Assembly: GCA_026710655.1 (NCBI GenBank)
Contig: JAPOQN010000008.1
Location: forward strand, 1 to 64,000
Direction: 5' to 3'
Origin: Chloroflexota bacterium
GTDB lineage: Bacteria > Chloroflexota > Dehalococcoidia > Tepidiformales > Tepidiformaceae
DNA: 64,000 nt
Shown: in pieces, positions 16,779 to 27,587 of the stretch
Numbering within the stretch: position 1 is the stretch's first letter
Layout: every line of letters starts with the position of its first letter
Position numbers and translations under genes: made by a program
Notes under the pieces: generated by a model
Told to the model about the DNA's origin: nothing
Seen by the model: the letters and a program-made list of their open reading frames with translations, nothing else
The model's database searches: none

Positions 16779-16820
16779 GTGGCTGCTACACTTCCAGGGC
16801 GCGCCGCCGCCGGGCGGCGT
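16779..16820 (+). promoter_or_regulatory. promoter plus leader hairpin, copy 1
   Basis: GTGGCTGCTACACTT at 16779-16793 contains a TACACT -10 box, and a GC hairpin (CGCCGCC/GGCGGCG, loop GCCG) occupies 16802-16819. The same two blocks with similar spacing recur at 17667-17708 before valS. It would drive the nucleosidase gene and the small frame before it. Confidence 0.5.
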
Positions 16821-16846
16821 GGGTCGTCGCGGGGGACCAGGTCTGG

Positions 16847-16954
16847 TTGCCGGGGGTCGTGATCCCAATCACGCTGCTGGCAGCGTATGGGTGGTGGAGG
16901 CAGGCCCGACTCTTCCTGGCGGCACGGAAGGGCCGCGACCTCGGCCTGCGGTGA
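16847..16954 (+). CDS. possible 35-residue membrane peptide
   Basis: A short frame from TTG at 16847 (or GTG at 16859) to TGA at 16952-16954, reading V-I-P-I-T-L-L-A-A-Y-G-W-W-R-Q-A-R-L-F-L, a plausible single membrane helix followed by a basic tail. It sits after a promoter and hairpin and 10 nt before the nucleosidase gene. There is no clear ribosome-binding site and no known family, so it may be a leader peptide, a small membrane protein or chance. Confidence 0.25.
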   Translation: MPGVVIPITLLAAYGWWRQARLFLAARKGRDLGLR

Positions 16955-16964
16955 GGGAGGGACG

Positions 16965-17642
16965 ATGTCTTTGCTGGTGATCGCACCGATAACGGCGGAG
17001 TTCGAGGCCCTTGCGAGCGCCTTTGATGAGCACTGGGGCGCCGGCGTGCTCCACCACACGGGCCGGGTTTCGGTGCGGGAGTACGCCGCTGCCGATGTCG
17101 TCCTGGCGGAGGGCGGGTTCGGCAAGGCCCAGTTCGGGGTGACGACGCAGCACCTGCTGGACCATCTGCCCGGGGTCTCCCTGGTGGTCTGCGCGGGGGT
17201 AGCGGGGGCGCTGGCGGAGTCGGTTCGCGTAGGCGATGTGGTCGTCGGGACGGCTACGGTCGAGCACGACTTCTACTCGGGGATACTGCGAGGCGTGCCT
17301 CCACAGTTCGAAGGCTCCGGGGAACACATCGCGAGGCTCGCCGGGGCGGTCGGGGAGGACGAAGGGCGCTACCGGGTCCACTTCGGCCCGATTGCGAGCG
17401 GCGACCAGTGGATCGGGGACCCGCTTCGCCGGGAGGAAATCCACGCCCGTACGGATGCGCTGGCCGTGGCGTTCGAGGGCGCGGGCGGGGCAAGGGCGGC
17501 GCTCTTCTCGGGTGTGCCCTACCTGGAGATTCGAGGCATCTCGGACATGGCCGACCGCGAAATCCTCGACGAGCTCGTGGCTAACCTGCCAGGCGCGGCG
17601 ACGAACGTGGCCGACGTGGTGATGAAACTGGTCGAAGCCTGA
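16965..17642 (+). CDS. nucleosidase, MTA/SAH/futalosine-like
   Basis: A 225-residue protein of the purine nucleoside phosphorylase/MTAN superfamily. It begins L-V-I-A-P-I-T-A-E-F-E-A-L, equivalent to the MTAN start with its general-acid Glu. V-V-C-A-G-V-A-G-A-L is the G-x-A-G-a-l block, G-D-V-V-V-G-T the second strand, and the C-terminal R-G-I-S-D-M-A-D gives the ribose-binding region with the catalytic Asp in S-D. It likely hydrolyses an adenine or related nucleoside during SAM recycling or futalosine metabolism. A GGAGGG ribosome-binding site precedes the ATG. It may share a transcript with valS, though valS has its own promoter. Confidence 0.82.
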   Translation: MSLLVIAPITAEFEALASAFDEHWGAGVLHHTGRVSVREYAAADVVLAEGGFGKAQFGVTTQHLLDHLPGVSLVVCAGVAGALAESVRVGDVVVGTATVEHDFYSGILRGVPPQFEGSGEHIARLAGAVGEDEGRYRVHFGPIASGDQWIGDPLRREEIHARTDALAVAFEGAGGARAALFSGVPYLEIRGISDMADREILDELVANLPGAATNVADVVMKLVEA

Positions 17643-17666
17643 AGGGCGCGCCCGAGCGTTGCGGGA

Positions 17667-17708
17667 GTGGCTGCTACACTTTCGTGAAGCGCCGCCGCCG
17701 GGCGGCGT
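17667..17708 (+). promoter_or_regulatory. promoter plus leader hairpin, copy 2 (valS)
   Basis: GTGGCTGCTACACTT at 17667-17681 (TACACT at 17675-17680) followed by the same CGCCGCC/GGCGGCG hairpin at 17690-17707. This gives valS an untranslated leader of about 45 nt. The 20-nt hairpin block is identical to the upstream copy, while the spacer between differs. Confidence 0.5.
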
Positions 17709-17731
17709 TCCCGCATCGGTGAGGGGTGGCA

Positions 17732-20439
<2,708 letters not shown>

Positions 20440-20443
<4 letters not shown>

Positions 20444-21111
20444 CCGAGCAGGATGTCGAGGGCGGCCTGCGTATCGCGCAGGTCGGGCAGGAAGAAGTCG
20501 GCGCCGGCGTCGCGGAGAGCAGCCTCGTCGTAGTTACCCGTCGCGACGGCGAGAACGCGGGCGCCGATGGCGTGCCCGGCGGAGACGTCGCGGGGTGTGT
20601 CGCCGATCACGATGGCGCTGGCGGCCGCGACATCGACGCCACCGGCCGCCGCCAGCGTCTCCAGCGCGGCCGCGAGGACCTTCGTGCGGTCGGAGGAGAC
20701 ATCGCCGAAGCCACCTCCCCGGAAGCGGTCCCAGATGCCGTAGTAGCGCAGCTTGAGCTCGGCGCCCTTTACGACGTTGCCGGTGGCGAGACCTACAACG
20801 GCATCCGCTCCATCGAGGGCGTCGAGCAGGTCAACGACGCCCTCAAGGATGCGGCCATCGTGGCTCTCGAGGTTCTCGGGGAGGCGGGTGAGGTAGGCGG
20901 CGGTCATGCGCTCGACGGCGTCGGGGGTGGGTTCGACCCCTGCGAGGGTGAGGGCGTCTTCGAAAATGCCCGTGTCGGTGCGTCCGTCTATCTGCACGCC
21001 GTCGAGGCCGGAAAGGCCGAACTCCTCCGCGAAGGCTTCGGCGATGGCGTCGCGGCCCGCGCCGCCGCTCGCGATGAGGGTGCCGTCGATGTCGAAGAGG
21101 AGGAGGCGCAC
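20440..21111 (-). CDS. HAD phosphatase, phosphoglycolate-phosphatase-like
   Basis: A 223-residue HAD hydrolase with complete motifs: L-L-F-D-I-D-G-T-L (both catalytic Asp), V-G-L-A-T-G-N as motif II, the Lys in D-R-T-K-V-L, and I-V-I-G-D-T-P-R-D as motif IV. The helical cap between motifs I and II places it with Gph-type phosphoglycolate or pyrophosphate phosphatases. The start is GTG, 7 nt after a TACACT box, so the message is probably leaderless. It converges on valS with a 4-nt overlap. Confidence 0.87.
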
Positions 21112-21118
21112 CTCGGGC

Positions 21119-21124
21119 AGTGTA
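21119..21124 (-). promoter_or_regulatory. -10 box, leaderless HAD start
   Basis: TACACT on the minus strand, 7 nt before the GTG at 21111. Confidence 0.55.
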
Positions 21125-21173
21125 GCCCGCGATCACGGCAGGGGCAGGTCGGGGGCGGGGGCGGTGGCTCTGG

Positions 21174-21179
21174 TACAGT
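21174..21179 (+). promoter_or_regulatory. -10 box, leaderless DinB start
   Basis: TACAGT ends 6 nt before the ATG at 21186; the spacer is CAGGGC. Confidence 0.55.
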
Positions 21180-21185
21180 CAGGGC

Positions 21186-21761
21186 ATGGTCGCCCTACCC
21201 GAGATGCGAACGCTTGTTGAGCGCGCGGACGCGCACCGGCATGTGCTGGAGGGGCTGATCGCCTCCGTGCCAGAAGACTACTGGGACCGGCAGGCGCCCG
21301 ACGACGCCTGGACGGCCCTGGACCACATGCGGCACGTGGCGACGGTCGACAGGATGGTCGTCGAGCTGCTGGAAGCGGCGGAACGCCCGGAGGAGGAGTT
21401 GTGGGCGGGGGGAGTCCGGGACGAGGCAGCGCTCGAGGCGCGGCGAGTGGAACTGATGGACGGCGTGAGGGCTCAGGACATCCACGAACTGGTCGCGACG
21501 ATGCGTGAGTCGCGGGAGGCGGTGGTGGCGGCGCTGCTGGCGGTACGGGTTGAGACGCTGGAGCGGGAGGTGCGGGTGGCGGGCGTGCTGACCCCCTGGG
21601 GCGAACCGCATGCGTCCTCCCTTCGCACACACCTGACCGGATGGGCGGGGCAGCACGACGGTGAGCACGAGGCCGCCATCCGGCGGGCGATTGAGACGCC
21701 TCCGGACGTGACGGCGCTTACGCTGGCGGCTCGACGGGCCCGCGGGAACCGGAGCCGCTGA
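21186..21761 (+). CDS. DinB-like four-helix metal-binding protein
   Basis: A 191-residue protein resembling the DinB/YfiT bundle, which binds a divalent metal through three His. W-T-A-L-D-H-M-R-H-V-A supplies the first His near residue 50, and G-Q-H-D-G-E-H-E-A-A-I supplies two more near the C-terminus, the standard spacing. Family members include thiol-dependent S-transferases (bacillithiol or mycothiol) and proteins of unknown role. Its 3' end overlaps the reverse-strand EamA gene by 44 nt. The specific activity cannot be inferred. Confidence 0.78.
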   Translation: MVALPEMRTLVERADAHRHVLEGLIASVPEDYWDRQAPDDAWTALDHMRHVATVDRMVVELLEAAERPEEELWAGGVRDEAALEARRVELMDGVRAQDIHELVATMRESREAVVAALLAVRVETLEREVRVAGVLTPWGEPHASSLRTHLTGWAGQHDGEHEAAIRRAIETPPDVTALTLAARRARGNRSR

Positions 21762-22617
21762 GACCCAGGGCCACACCGGCCACGATCAGCGGTCCACCGA
21801 TGAGGACCCCGATCGGTGGCGTCTCGCCGAGGACGGGGATGGCGTAAAGGGTCGCGAGCAGGGGTTCCCCGAGGATGGCGAGGCCGACCGTAACCACGCG
21901 CAGGTGCCCGAGCGCCCAGTTGATGGAGGTGTGCCCGACGAGCTGGGGGATGAGGGCGAGCAGGATGATGAAGGTCCAGGCGTCGGCGCCGAAGCCGCTG
22001 ATGGAGGGGCGCACGACGAGCACGGCGAGCCAGAGGGTGACGGCGGCGGCGGTGTAGGCGACGGCGGAGTAGGGGACGGCGCCGGTCTCGTGGCGTGTCT
22101 TGCGGCGGATGGTCTGGGAGACCGCAACGAAGAGGGCGGCAAGGAGGGCGAGGAGGTCGCCGATGAAGAACTCGATGCCGCGGGCGAGGTCGGAGGCGGC
22201 GATGACGATGAGGCCCGCGATGGCGACGGCGAGGCCGGCGTACTCGCGCGAGCTCGGGCGTTCGCGCAGGACAACGTAGGCGATGAGCGCTCCGAGAAGC
22301 GGCTGCAACCCCACGATGACGACGCTGGAGGCGACGGACGTGCGCTCAAGGGAGGCGAACCAGCTCCAGAAGTGCGCAGCGAGGAAGACGCCGGAGAGCA
22401 CGAGCAGGGGCAGGCTGGAGCGGGGCGGGAGTGCGAGCTTGCCACGGGCGCGCGCAAAGGCGACGAAGAGGAGGAGCAGTCCGGCGGCGAAGAGGAGGCG
22501 GTAGGCGGCGATCGTGAGGGCTGGGGCCTCATCGGCGAGGCGCACGAAGATGGCGGCCCAGGAGACACCAAGCACGCCGAGGAGCAGCACGGCCATCGGC
22601 GTCCGGGAAACCGGCAC
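21718..22617 (-). CDS. EamA/DMT-family transporter
   Basis: A ten-helix drug/metabolite transporter of about 299 residues. Two EamA halves are readable: the first from M-A-V-L-L-L-G-V-L-G-V-S-W-A-A-I-F, the second from F-I-G-D-L-L-A-L-L-A-A-L. Each half ends in the Pro/Gly-rich helix typical of the family (L-G-A-L-I-A-Y-V-V-L-R-E; L-I-G-G-P-L-I-V-A-G). Probable exporter of a small metabolite. Several in-frame starts exist; GTG at 22617 is chosen because it lies 7 nt after a TAGCGT box, but ATG at 22596 is possible. The 3' end overlaps the DinB gene. Confidence 0.85.
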   Translation of the reverse strand: MPVSRTPMAVLLLGVLGVSWAAIFVRLADEAPALTIAAYRLLFAAGLLLLFVAFARARGKLALPPRSSLPLLVLSGVFLAAHFWSWFASLERTSVASSVVIVGLQPLLGALIAYVVLRERPSSREYAGLAVAIAGLIVIAASDLARGIEFFIGDLLALLAALFVAVSQTIRRKTRHETGAVPYSAVAYTAAAVTLWLAVLVVRPSISGFGADAWTFIILLALIPQLVGHTSINWALGHLRVVTVGLAILGEPLLATLYAIPVLGETPPIGVLIGGPLIVAGVALGLSGSGSRGPVEPPA

Positions 22618-22624
22618 GGTGGCC

Positions 22625-22630
22625 ACGCTA
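22625..22630 (-). promoter_or_regulatory. -10 box of the EamA gene
   Basis: TAGCGT on the minus strand, 7 nt before GTG 22617, which decides that start over earlier in-frame codons. Confidence 0.4.
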
Positions 22631-22717
22631 CGGGGGGGCGGGGAGGGGAGGCAAGGGGGTGGCAAGGAAGCGACAACGGCAGGGAAAGGGCGGCGCGGGC
22701 GAGAAGGCGGGAGCGCC

Positions 22718-22723
22718 TAGAAT
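22718..22723 (+). promoter_or_regulatory. -10 box, leaderless nucleotidyltransferase start
   Basis: TAGAAT ends 6 nt before the ATG at 22730; spacer CGGGGC. Confidence 0.55.
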
Positions 22724-22729
22724 CGGGGC

Positions 22730-23434
22730 ATGGAAGCGGCACTCGAAGCGCGCGTGGAGGCGCTCGCGGCGCAGGAGACCCCCGCGGTCGCGCGGTTCGA
22801 CAGGGATGAGGCGCTGCAGGGGCGGTGGGCGGTGCTCCCCTCCGCCTTCAACCCTCCCACCCGTGCACACCTGCGCCTGCTCGACCTCGCGCTGGGGGTG
22901 GAGGGCGTCCAGGGGGGCGCGGCGCTGCTGACCACGCGGAACGTGGCGAAGGGCATCGAAGGGGCGGCGCTGGCGGATCGCATCGGGATGCTGCTGGCGG
23001 CGGGGGCCTCGCGCCCGGGCCTGGCGGTGTTGGCGGCGAACCAGGCGCGTATCGCCGACCAGGCGGCGGCGCTGCGTGCGACCTGGCGAAGTGCCACCTT
23101 CGACTTCGTGCTGGGGTACGACACGCTCGTGCGCCTCTTCGACGACCAGTACTACGACGGGCCGATGGAGTCGGTGCTTGACCCGTTCTTCGAACACCAC
23201 CGTGTCATCGCCACGAACCGGGGGGAGGTGACGGTGGCGGACATGGAGGCGTGGGTGGCGGAGCGGGCTTCGCGGTACGCCGCCCGCATCATCACGGTGG
23301 GGCTGGACGAGGAGCACGGACGCATGGCCTCCAGCGAGGCGCGAGCGCGGATCGGGGCGGGGGCCGGCAGCGACGACATACCGGCCGAGGTGGCGGCCTA
23401 CATCCGCGAACACGGGCTCTACGCGGGGGGCTAG
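22730..23434 (+). CDS. NadD-like nicotinate/nicotinamide nucleotide adenylyltransferase
   Basis: A 234-residue Rossmann nucleotidyltransferase. P-S-A-F-N-P-P-T-R-A-H-L is the nucleotide-binding motif, with the final His of the usual (H/T)xGH but Arg-Ala in place of the Gly step. The C-terminal R-M-A-S-S-E-A-R-A-R-I corresponds to the I-S-S-T-x-x-R signature. F-V-L-G-Y-D-T-L matches the F-x-x-G-x-D strand of NadD. It probably adenylates NMN or NaMN, but the modified HxGH leaves room for another cytidylyl/adenylyl transfer. About 50 N-terminal residues precede the fold. The stop overlaps the convergent MFS gene by 4 nt. Confidence 0.72.
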   Translation: MEAALEARVEALAAQETPAVARFDRDEALQGRWAVLPSAFNPPTRAHLRLLDLALGVEGVQGGAALLTTRNVAKGIEGAALADRIGMLLAAGASRPGLAVLAANQARIADQAAALRATWRSATFDFVLGYDTLVRLFDDQYYDGPMESVLDPFFEHHRVIATNRGEVTVADMEAWVAERASRYAARIITVGLDEEHGRMASSEARARIGAGAGSDDIPAEVAAYIREHGLYAGG

Positions 23435-24741
23435 GCGGAGGGGGGGTCGGCTTCGAGCGGGCGCACGGGCCGGGCCAGGAGCACGACGACGGCGGCGGCG
23501 AGCGTGACCCCGGCGGTCACGAGGAAGGGCGTTTCGTAGCCGCCCGTCGCTTCCTCCAACAGCCCGACCAGCAGGGGTCCGGCGCCGCTGCTGACCTGGC
23601 TCGTGAACGAAATCATGCCGAAGACGGCCCCGAAGGAGACGTAGCCGAATATCTCGCTCGTGAGGAGCGACTGCATCATGTAGATGTTCCCGATGGTGAG
23701 GCCGAAGGTGAAGGCGAAAACGTAGTTGGTGACCTCGGTGTCGATGAAGGTGATCAGGAACACGGACACGGCCTGGAAGGCGAAGAGTCCAGCAGTGAGG
23801 TGGCGCTTACTGAGAGCGTCGGCGAAGGCGCCGACGATGAGGCGCGCGACAATGCTGCCGATGGCGCCAAGGCTGAGGGCGAGGGAGGCGGCAGTGCGCG
23901 AGCCGGTGCGATCTTCCAGGAACGCGATCTCGTGGATGAGGTAGCCCGTCTGTGAGAGCAGCACGAGCACGAAAGCGATCGCGACCGCCCAGAACGAGAG
24001 CGTGCGCATGGCCTGGGAGAGCGTCCAGCGGCGGGTCTGGACCTCATCGCTGAGCCCCGCGTGGGCGGGAGGGCCGGTGGCGGGGACGGCGCCGTCGGGC
24101 GGCAGGCGCATCTGGCTCGGATCCCAGACGAGCACGAAGAAGATGACGGGCAAGCCCACGACGATGGTGAAGGCGGCGATGACGGGGGTGGTCAGTTCAA
24201 GGCCGCCGGAGGCAATCAGCCAGGCCCCGAGAGGCGGAAGCATGACCCCCGCGGAGGAGACGCCCGTGGCGGAGATGCTCATGGCGCGGGCGCGGCGGCG
24301 GATGAACCAGCGCGCCATGATGACATTGGTGGAGACGCCCCCGGCCAGGCCGAACGCCACGGCGAGGAGGGTGTACACGGCATAGAGCTGCCAGAGCTCC
24401 TCGACGAAGCCGATGCAACCGACCATGACGGCGGTGAGAATCAGGCCGGCCGTGAGGTAGGGCATGGGGCCATGCCGGTCGATGTAGGGGCCCACCACGG
24501 CCGCGGCGAGCCCCGAGACGACAAAGTAGAGGGCGGTGGCGCCGCTCACGCTCGCGTTGGACCAGCCGTGGGCAATCTGCAGGGGCTTCAGGAAGACGGC
24601 GAGTCCGTAGTACCCCACGCCGACGCCGCCGAGCATGACGATGGCCACACCCACGACGATGTACCACCCGTAGTAGTAGCGGGAGGGCAGGACGCGCGCG
24701 GCGAGGGGGCTGCGGAGGGGTGGGGTGGGCGGCGAGGTCAC
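23431..24741 (-). CDS. MFS transporter, OFA/monocarboxylate-like
   Basis: A 436-residue twelve-helix major facilitator. The loop 2-3 motif G-P-Y-I-D-R-H-G-P is readable, and a cytosolic loop after helix 6 carries W-D-P-S-Q-M-R-L-P. The opening Y-Y-Y-G-W-Y-I-V-V-G-V-A resembles oxalate/formate and monocarboxylate carriers. Its ATG overlaps the stop of the thiamine-diphosphate enzyme gene (ATGA), so translation is coupled. The carrier likely brings in or exports the substrate or product of that enzyme, probably a small carboxylate; this is inferred from linkage. Confidence 0.85.
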   Translation of the reverse strand: MTSPPTPPLRSPLAARVLPSRYYYGWYIVVGVAIVMLGGVGVGYYGLAVFLKPLQIAHGWSNASVSGATALYFVVSGLAAAVVGPYIDRHGPMPYLTAGLILTAVMVGCIGFVEELWQLYAVYTLLAVAFGLAGGVSTNVIMARWFIRRRARAMSISATGVSSAGVMLPPLGAWLIASGGLELTTPVIAAFTIVVGLPVIFFVLVWDPSQMRLPPDGAVPATGPPAHAGLSDEVQTRRWTLSQAMRTLSFWAVAIAFVLVLLSQTGYLIHEIAFLEDRTGSRTAASLALSLGAIGSIVARLIVGAFADALSKRHLTAGLFAFQAVSVFLITFIDTEVTNYVFAFTFGLTIGNIYMMQSLLTSEIFGYVSFGAVFGMISFTSQVSSGAGPLLVGLLEEATGGYETPFLVTAGVTLAAAVVVLLARPVRPLEADPPSA

Positions 24742-26468
24742 TGGGGGGCGCCGCCACCCGCACGGCTGGTAACGATCTCGTCGAGGTCGTCGACGACCAT
24801 GCGCTCGCGGCGGCCGGCGCGGTCGTAGGCGGTCACGGGCGCGACGGCGTCGTGGTCGATGACGACATCAATGACGGTGGGGCGAGCGTTGCCGAGGGCG
24901 TCCTCGATGGCGCCCCGGAGCTGGGTCGGGTCGGTGACGCGCACACCCTCGCAGCCGACGGCGCGGGCGACGGCGGAGAAGTCGACATCGCCAAACTCGG
25001 CGAGCTCGTAGGCCTTGCTGTCGAAACGGAAATCGAGGATGTGGGTATCGAAGGCGAGGGCGTGGTTGTTGAGGACGACGTAAACGACGTTGAGGCCGTA
25101 GCGAACGGCCGTCTCCAACTCGCTGAGGTGGTACCAGAAGCCGCCGTCGCCCGTGAAGCAGACGACGGGCGTGTCGCCGACGGCGACCTTTACGCCGACG
25201 GAGGCGGGCAGGGCCCAGCCGAGGGACCCCTCGCAGCGGAGGAAGCGCTTGCCGGGCTGGCGCAGTTCAACGAAGGCTCCCGACCAGGCGGCGGCGTAGC
25301 CCGTGTCAGCGACGATGACGGCGTCGGGCGGGAGGGTCTCGGTCAGTTCGCGGCAGAGTCGCTCGGGGCGGATGGGGGAGTCGCCGGAGGCGAGCAGGGG
25401 CTCCTTACCCTCCCACCAGTTGCGCACGATGCGCTGGACCTCGGCGACCCACTCGCCGGGCGGGCGCACGGTGTCGCCGGCAGCGGCGACGATGGCTCCG
25501 AGGGCCATCTTCGCGTCGGCGGAGATGCCAACCCTGGTGTTGGCGGGGAAGTTCCGGCCCAGCTCGGAGGGGTCGACGTTGATGTGGATGATGTCGGCAT
25601 CGCGGCCGGGGAGGGTCCAGCCGTTGGTGCTCTGGCTGCCGGTGCGGGTGCCGACGATGAGGGCGAGGTCGGCGTTGGCGACGATCTCGTTGGCGGACTT
25701 GCGGGCGTACGAGCCGAGCACGCCAACCGCGAGCGGGTGGTTCTCGTTGATCGCGCCCTTGCCGGAGAGGGAGGTGGCGACGGGGATAGCGAGCTTCTCG
25801 GCAAGCTCGATCAGCTCGGGCCAGGCGCCCGAGGACATGACGCCGCCGCCGGCAATGATGACGGGGCGTTCAGCCTCAAGGAGGAGGGCGAGGGCTTCCT
25901 CGACTCCCTCGGCAGGAGGCTGGGGGCGGACCGCCGGGGATGTGGCGTAGCGGGGGTCGCCGGTGGGCTCGGGGAGGTCCGCCTCGCCGGCTTCCGCCTC
26001 GGCGGCGATGGCGAGGTGGACGGGGCGGGGGTCGCCCGAGGTGGCCTCGCGGAAGGCCTGGGGGACAAGGTCGGCGAGCCGCTCGGTGCGGGTCACATCG
26101 GCGCTGTACTTGGTAACGCTCTCGAAGTGGGCGCGGACATCCTGGTAGGCGTTCTTGTAGGCCTGCGCGCCGGAGCGCGCGCCGGTGAAGGCGATGACGG
26201 GGGTCGAGGCCTGCCAAGGTTCGGCGAGGCCGGCGGCGAGGTTGGTCGCGCCGGGACCGCCCTGGCTAATGACGATCCCGGGACGGCCGGCAGCCTTGGC
26301 GTAGCCATCGGCCATGTAGGCGGCGGCCTTCTCGCCGTGGCTGAGGACACGGCGGACGCCCGTCCCTTCGAGCATGACGAGGGAATCGAAGAGGTTGGTG
26401 GGAACGAGGAAGATGGCCTCGACGCCGTAGGCGAGCCAGCTCTTCGCGATGTCCTCCGAACCTTTCAT
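24738..26468 (-). CDS. thiamine-diphosphate enzyme, acetolactate-synthase-like
   Basis: A 576-residue ThDP enzyme with the three-domain layout. The catalytic Glu is E46 in L-S-H-G-E-K-A-A, the central domain spans roughly 190-330, and the C-terminal cofactor motif reads G-D-G-G-F-W-Y-H ending with L-N-N-H-A, the GDG to NN signature. Relatives include acetolactate synthase, oxalyl-CoA decarboxylase, benzoylformate decarboxylase and sulfoacetaldehyde acetyltransferase. No small subunit gene follows; an MFS carrier does, so a catabolic decarboxylase or lyase is more likely than branched-chain biosynthesis. ATG at 26468 is preferred; upstream codons in frame run into the divergent region. Confidence 0.85.
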   Translation of the reverse strand: MKGSEDIAKSWLAYGVEAIFLVPTNLFDSLVMLEGTGVRRVLSHGEKAAAYMADGYAKAAGRPGIVISQGGPGATNLAAGLAEPWQASTPVIAFTGARSGAQAYKNAYQDVRAHFESVTKYSADVTRTERLADLVPQAFREATSGDPRPVHLAIAAEAEAGEADLPEPTGDPRYATSPAVRPQPPAEGVEEALALLLEAERPVIIAGGGVMSSGAWPELIELAEKLAIPVATSLSGKGAINENHPLAVGVLGSYARKSANEIVANADLALIVGTRTGSQSTNGWTLPGRDADIIHINVDPSELGRNFPANTRVGISADAKMALGAIVAAAGDTVRPPGEWVAEVQRIVRNWWEGKEPLLASGDSPIRPERLCRELTETLPPDAVIVADTGYAAAWSGAFVELRQPGKRFLRCEGSLGWALPASVGVKVAVGDTPVVCFTGDGGFWYHLSELETAVRYGLNVVYVVLNNHALAFDTHILDFRFDSKAYELAEFGDVDFSAVARAVGCEGVRVTDPTQLRGAIEDALGNARPTVIDVVIDHDAVAPVTAYDRAGRRERMVVDDLDEIVTSRAGGGAPQ

Positions 26469-26631
26469 GGCGATACCCCCGCGCGAGTCGCGCTCGCGCG
26501 GCAAGCCTACCAGTGCGGGAGAGGCGGAGAAGGCCATGTATCGTGGCGAGCGGGATGCGGCCAGGTGGTTCGATGCGACGGCGAAGAGCGGGCCGCGGGC
26601 CGGGCGGGCGCTGGCCGGATTGGGTACGGTC

Positions 26632-27537
26632 GTGACGATCTTGCCGGGCGGTCGCAGAGGTGCTCGGCCGCGCAGGGGCGAGCGGGAGTGGGGGTATGGC
26701 TGGGTGGCCGCCCTCGTCGCGCTGGTAGGGGGCGCCGGAATATTCGCGATACTCGCCGTTCCCGCCTGGCTGAAGAGCGACCCCTGGGAGGGTCTCGATG
26801 GTGTAACCGCGATCAGCTTGTCGCACACGGGCGCATGCGTGCTCCAGGCGGGCGGCATGGCAGTCTGCTGGGGCTCCGTCGGCGAGCCCCCCGACAGGGA
26901 GCTCGCCTCCATCAGCGTCGGGCGGCACCAGGCCTGCGGGCTGACGACCGACGGTTCCGTGGCCTGCTGGGGCAGTGGTGGCGATTCCGAGATTGCGCCG
27001 CCGGACAACGGGTTCGTCTCGGTTAGCGCGGGACTCGACTTCGCCTGCGGGGTCGCCGGTGAGGGCTCCTTGCATTGCTGGGGCACCAGCTTTGCGCGGG
27101 CCGGCCCCCCGGACGGAGCGTTCGTCTCGGTCAGCGTCGGGGACTTCCATGTGTGCGCGATCAGGGGCGACGGGTCCGTCGTCTGCTGGGGAGCCGACGA
27201 ATATGGTCAGGCCACCCCGCCCCGCGGGACGTTCATCTCCGTCAACGCCAGCGCCCGGTACACCTGCGGACTCAGAGCCGACCAGTCTGTCGTGTGCTGG
27301 GGGGCCGACGACACTGGTCAGGCGACGCCGCCCGGGGGAGCCTTCACCTCCATCAGCGCAGGGTGGAAACACGCCTGCGGAGTGCGCGCGGATCACTCGG
27401 TCACCTGCTGGGGACAGAACGCACGGGGCGAGGCGACGCCACCGCTGGAGCAGTTCACCTCTGTTAGCGCCGGCTCCGGGCAGACCTGCGGCGTTACGAC
27501 CAGCGGTACCGTCGCTTGCTGGGGAGCGGACCAGTGA
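26632..27537 (+). CDS. RCC1-like repeat protein with membrane anchor
   Basis: About 301 residues. After a basic Arg-rich start comes one membrane helix (W-V-A-A-L-V-A-L-V-G-G), then six to seven repeats of about 38 residues, each with a Cys about 10 residues before a terminal C-W-G, for example A-C-G-L-T-T-D-G-S-V-A-C-W-G. This is the RCC1-type beta-propeller pattern with one paired Cys per blade, suited to disulfides outside the membrane. The start is uncertain: GTG at 26632 or ATG at 26536, both in frame. It is divergent from the ThDP enzyme gene. Function unknown, perhaps surface recognition. Confidence 0.7.
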   Translation: MTILPGGRRGARPRRGEREWGYGWVAALVALVGGAGIFAILAVPAWLKSDPWEGLDGVTAISLSHTGACVLQAGGMAVCWGSVGEPPDRELASISVGRHQACGLTTDGSVACWGSGGDSEIAPPDNGFVSVSAGLDFACGVAGEGSLHCWGTSFARAGPPDGAFVSVSVGDFHVCAIRGDGSVVCWGADEYGQATPPRGTFISVNASARYTCGLRADQSVVCWGADDTGQATPPGGAFTSISAGWKHACGVRADHSVTCWGQNARGEATPPLEQFTSVSAGSGQTCGVTTSGTVACWGADQ

Positions 27538-27552
27538 GGCGAGCCCTGCGAG

Positions 27553-27578
27553 GCTTCGCCAGGTCAGCGTCGCGAAGC
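27553..27578. terminator. possible bidirectional terminator
   Basis: GCTTCGC (27553-27559) and GCGAAGC (27572-27578) form a 7-bp stem with a 12-nt loop, between the convergent RCC1 and methyltransferase genes. There is no T-tract on either side, so this is tentative. Confidence 0.3.
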
Positions 27579-27587
27579 AGTGGCCCT

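Noticed and set aside
24720-27026. A 768-codon forward frame antisense to the ThDP enzyme
   Set aside because: The opposite strand carries a full enzyme with cofactor motifs; this frame has low-complexity Gly/Glu/Ala composition only.
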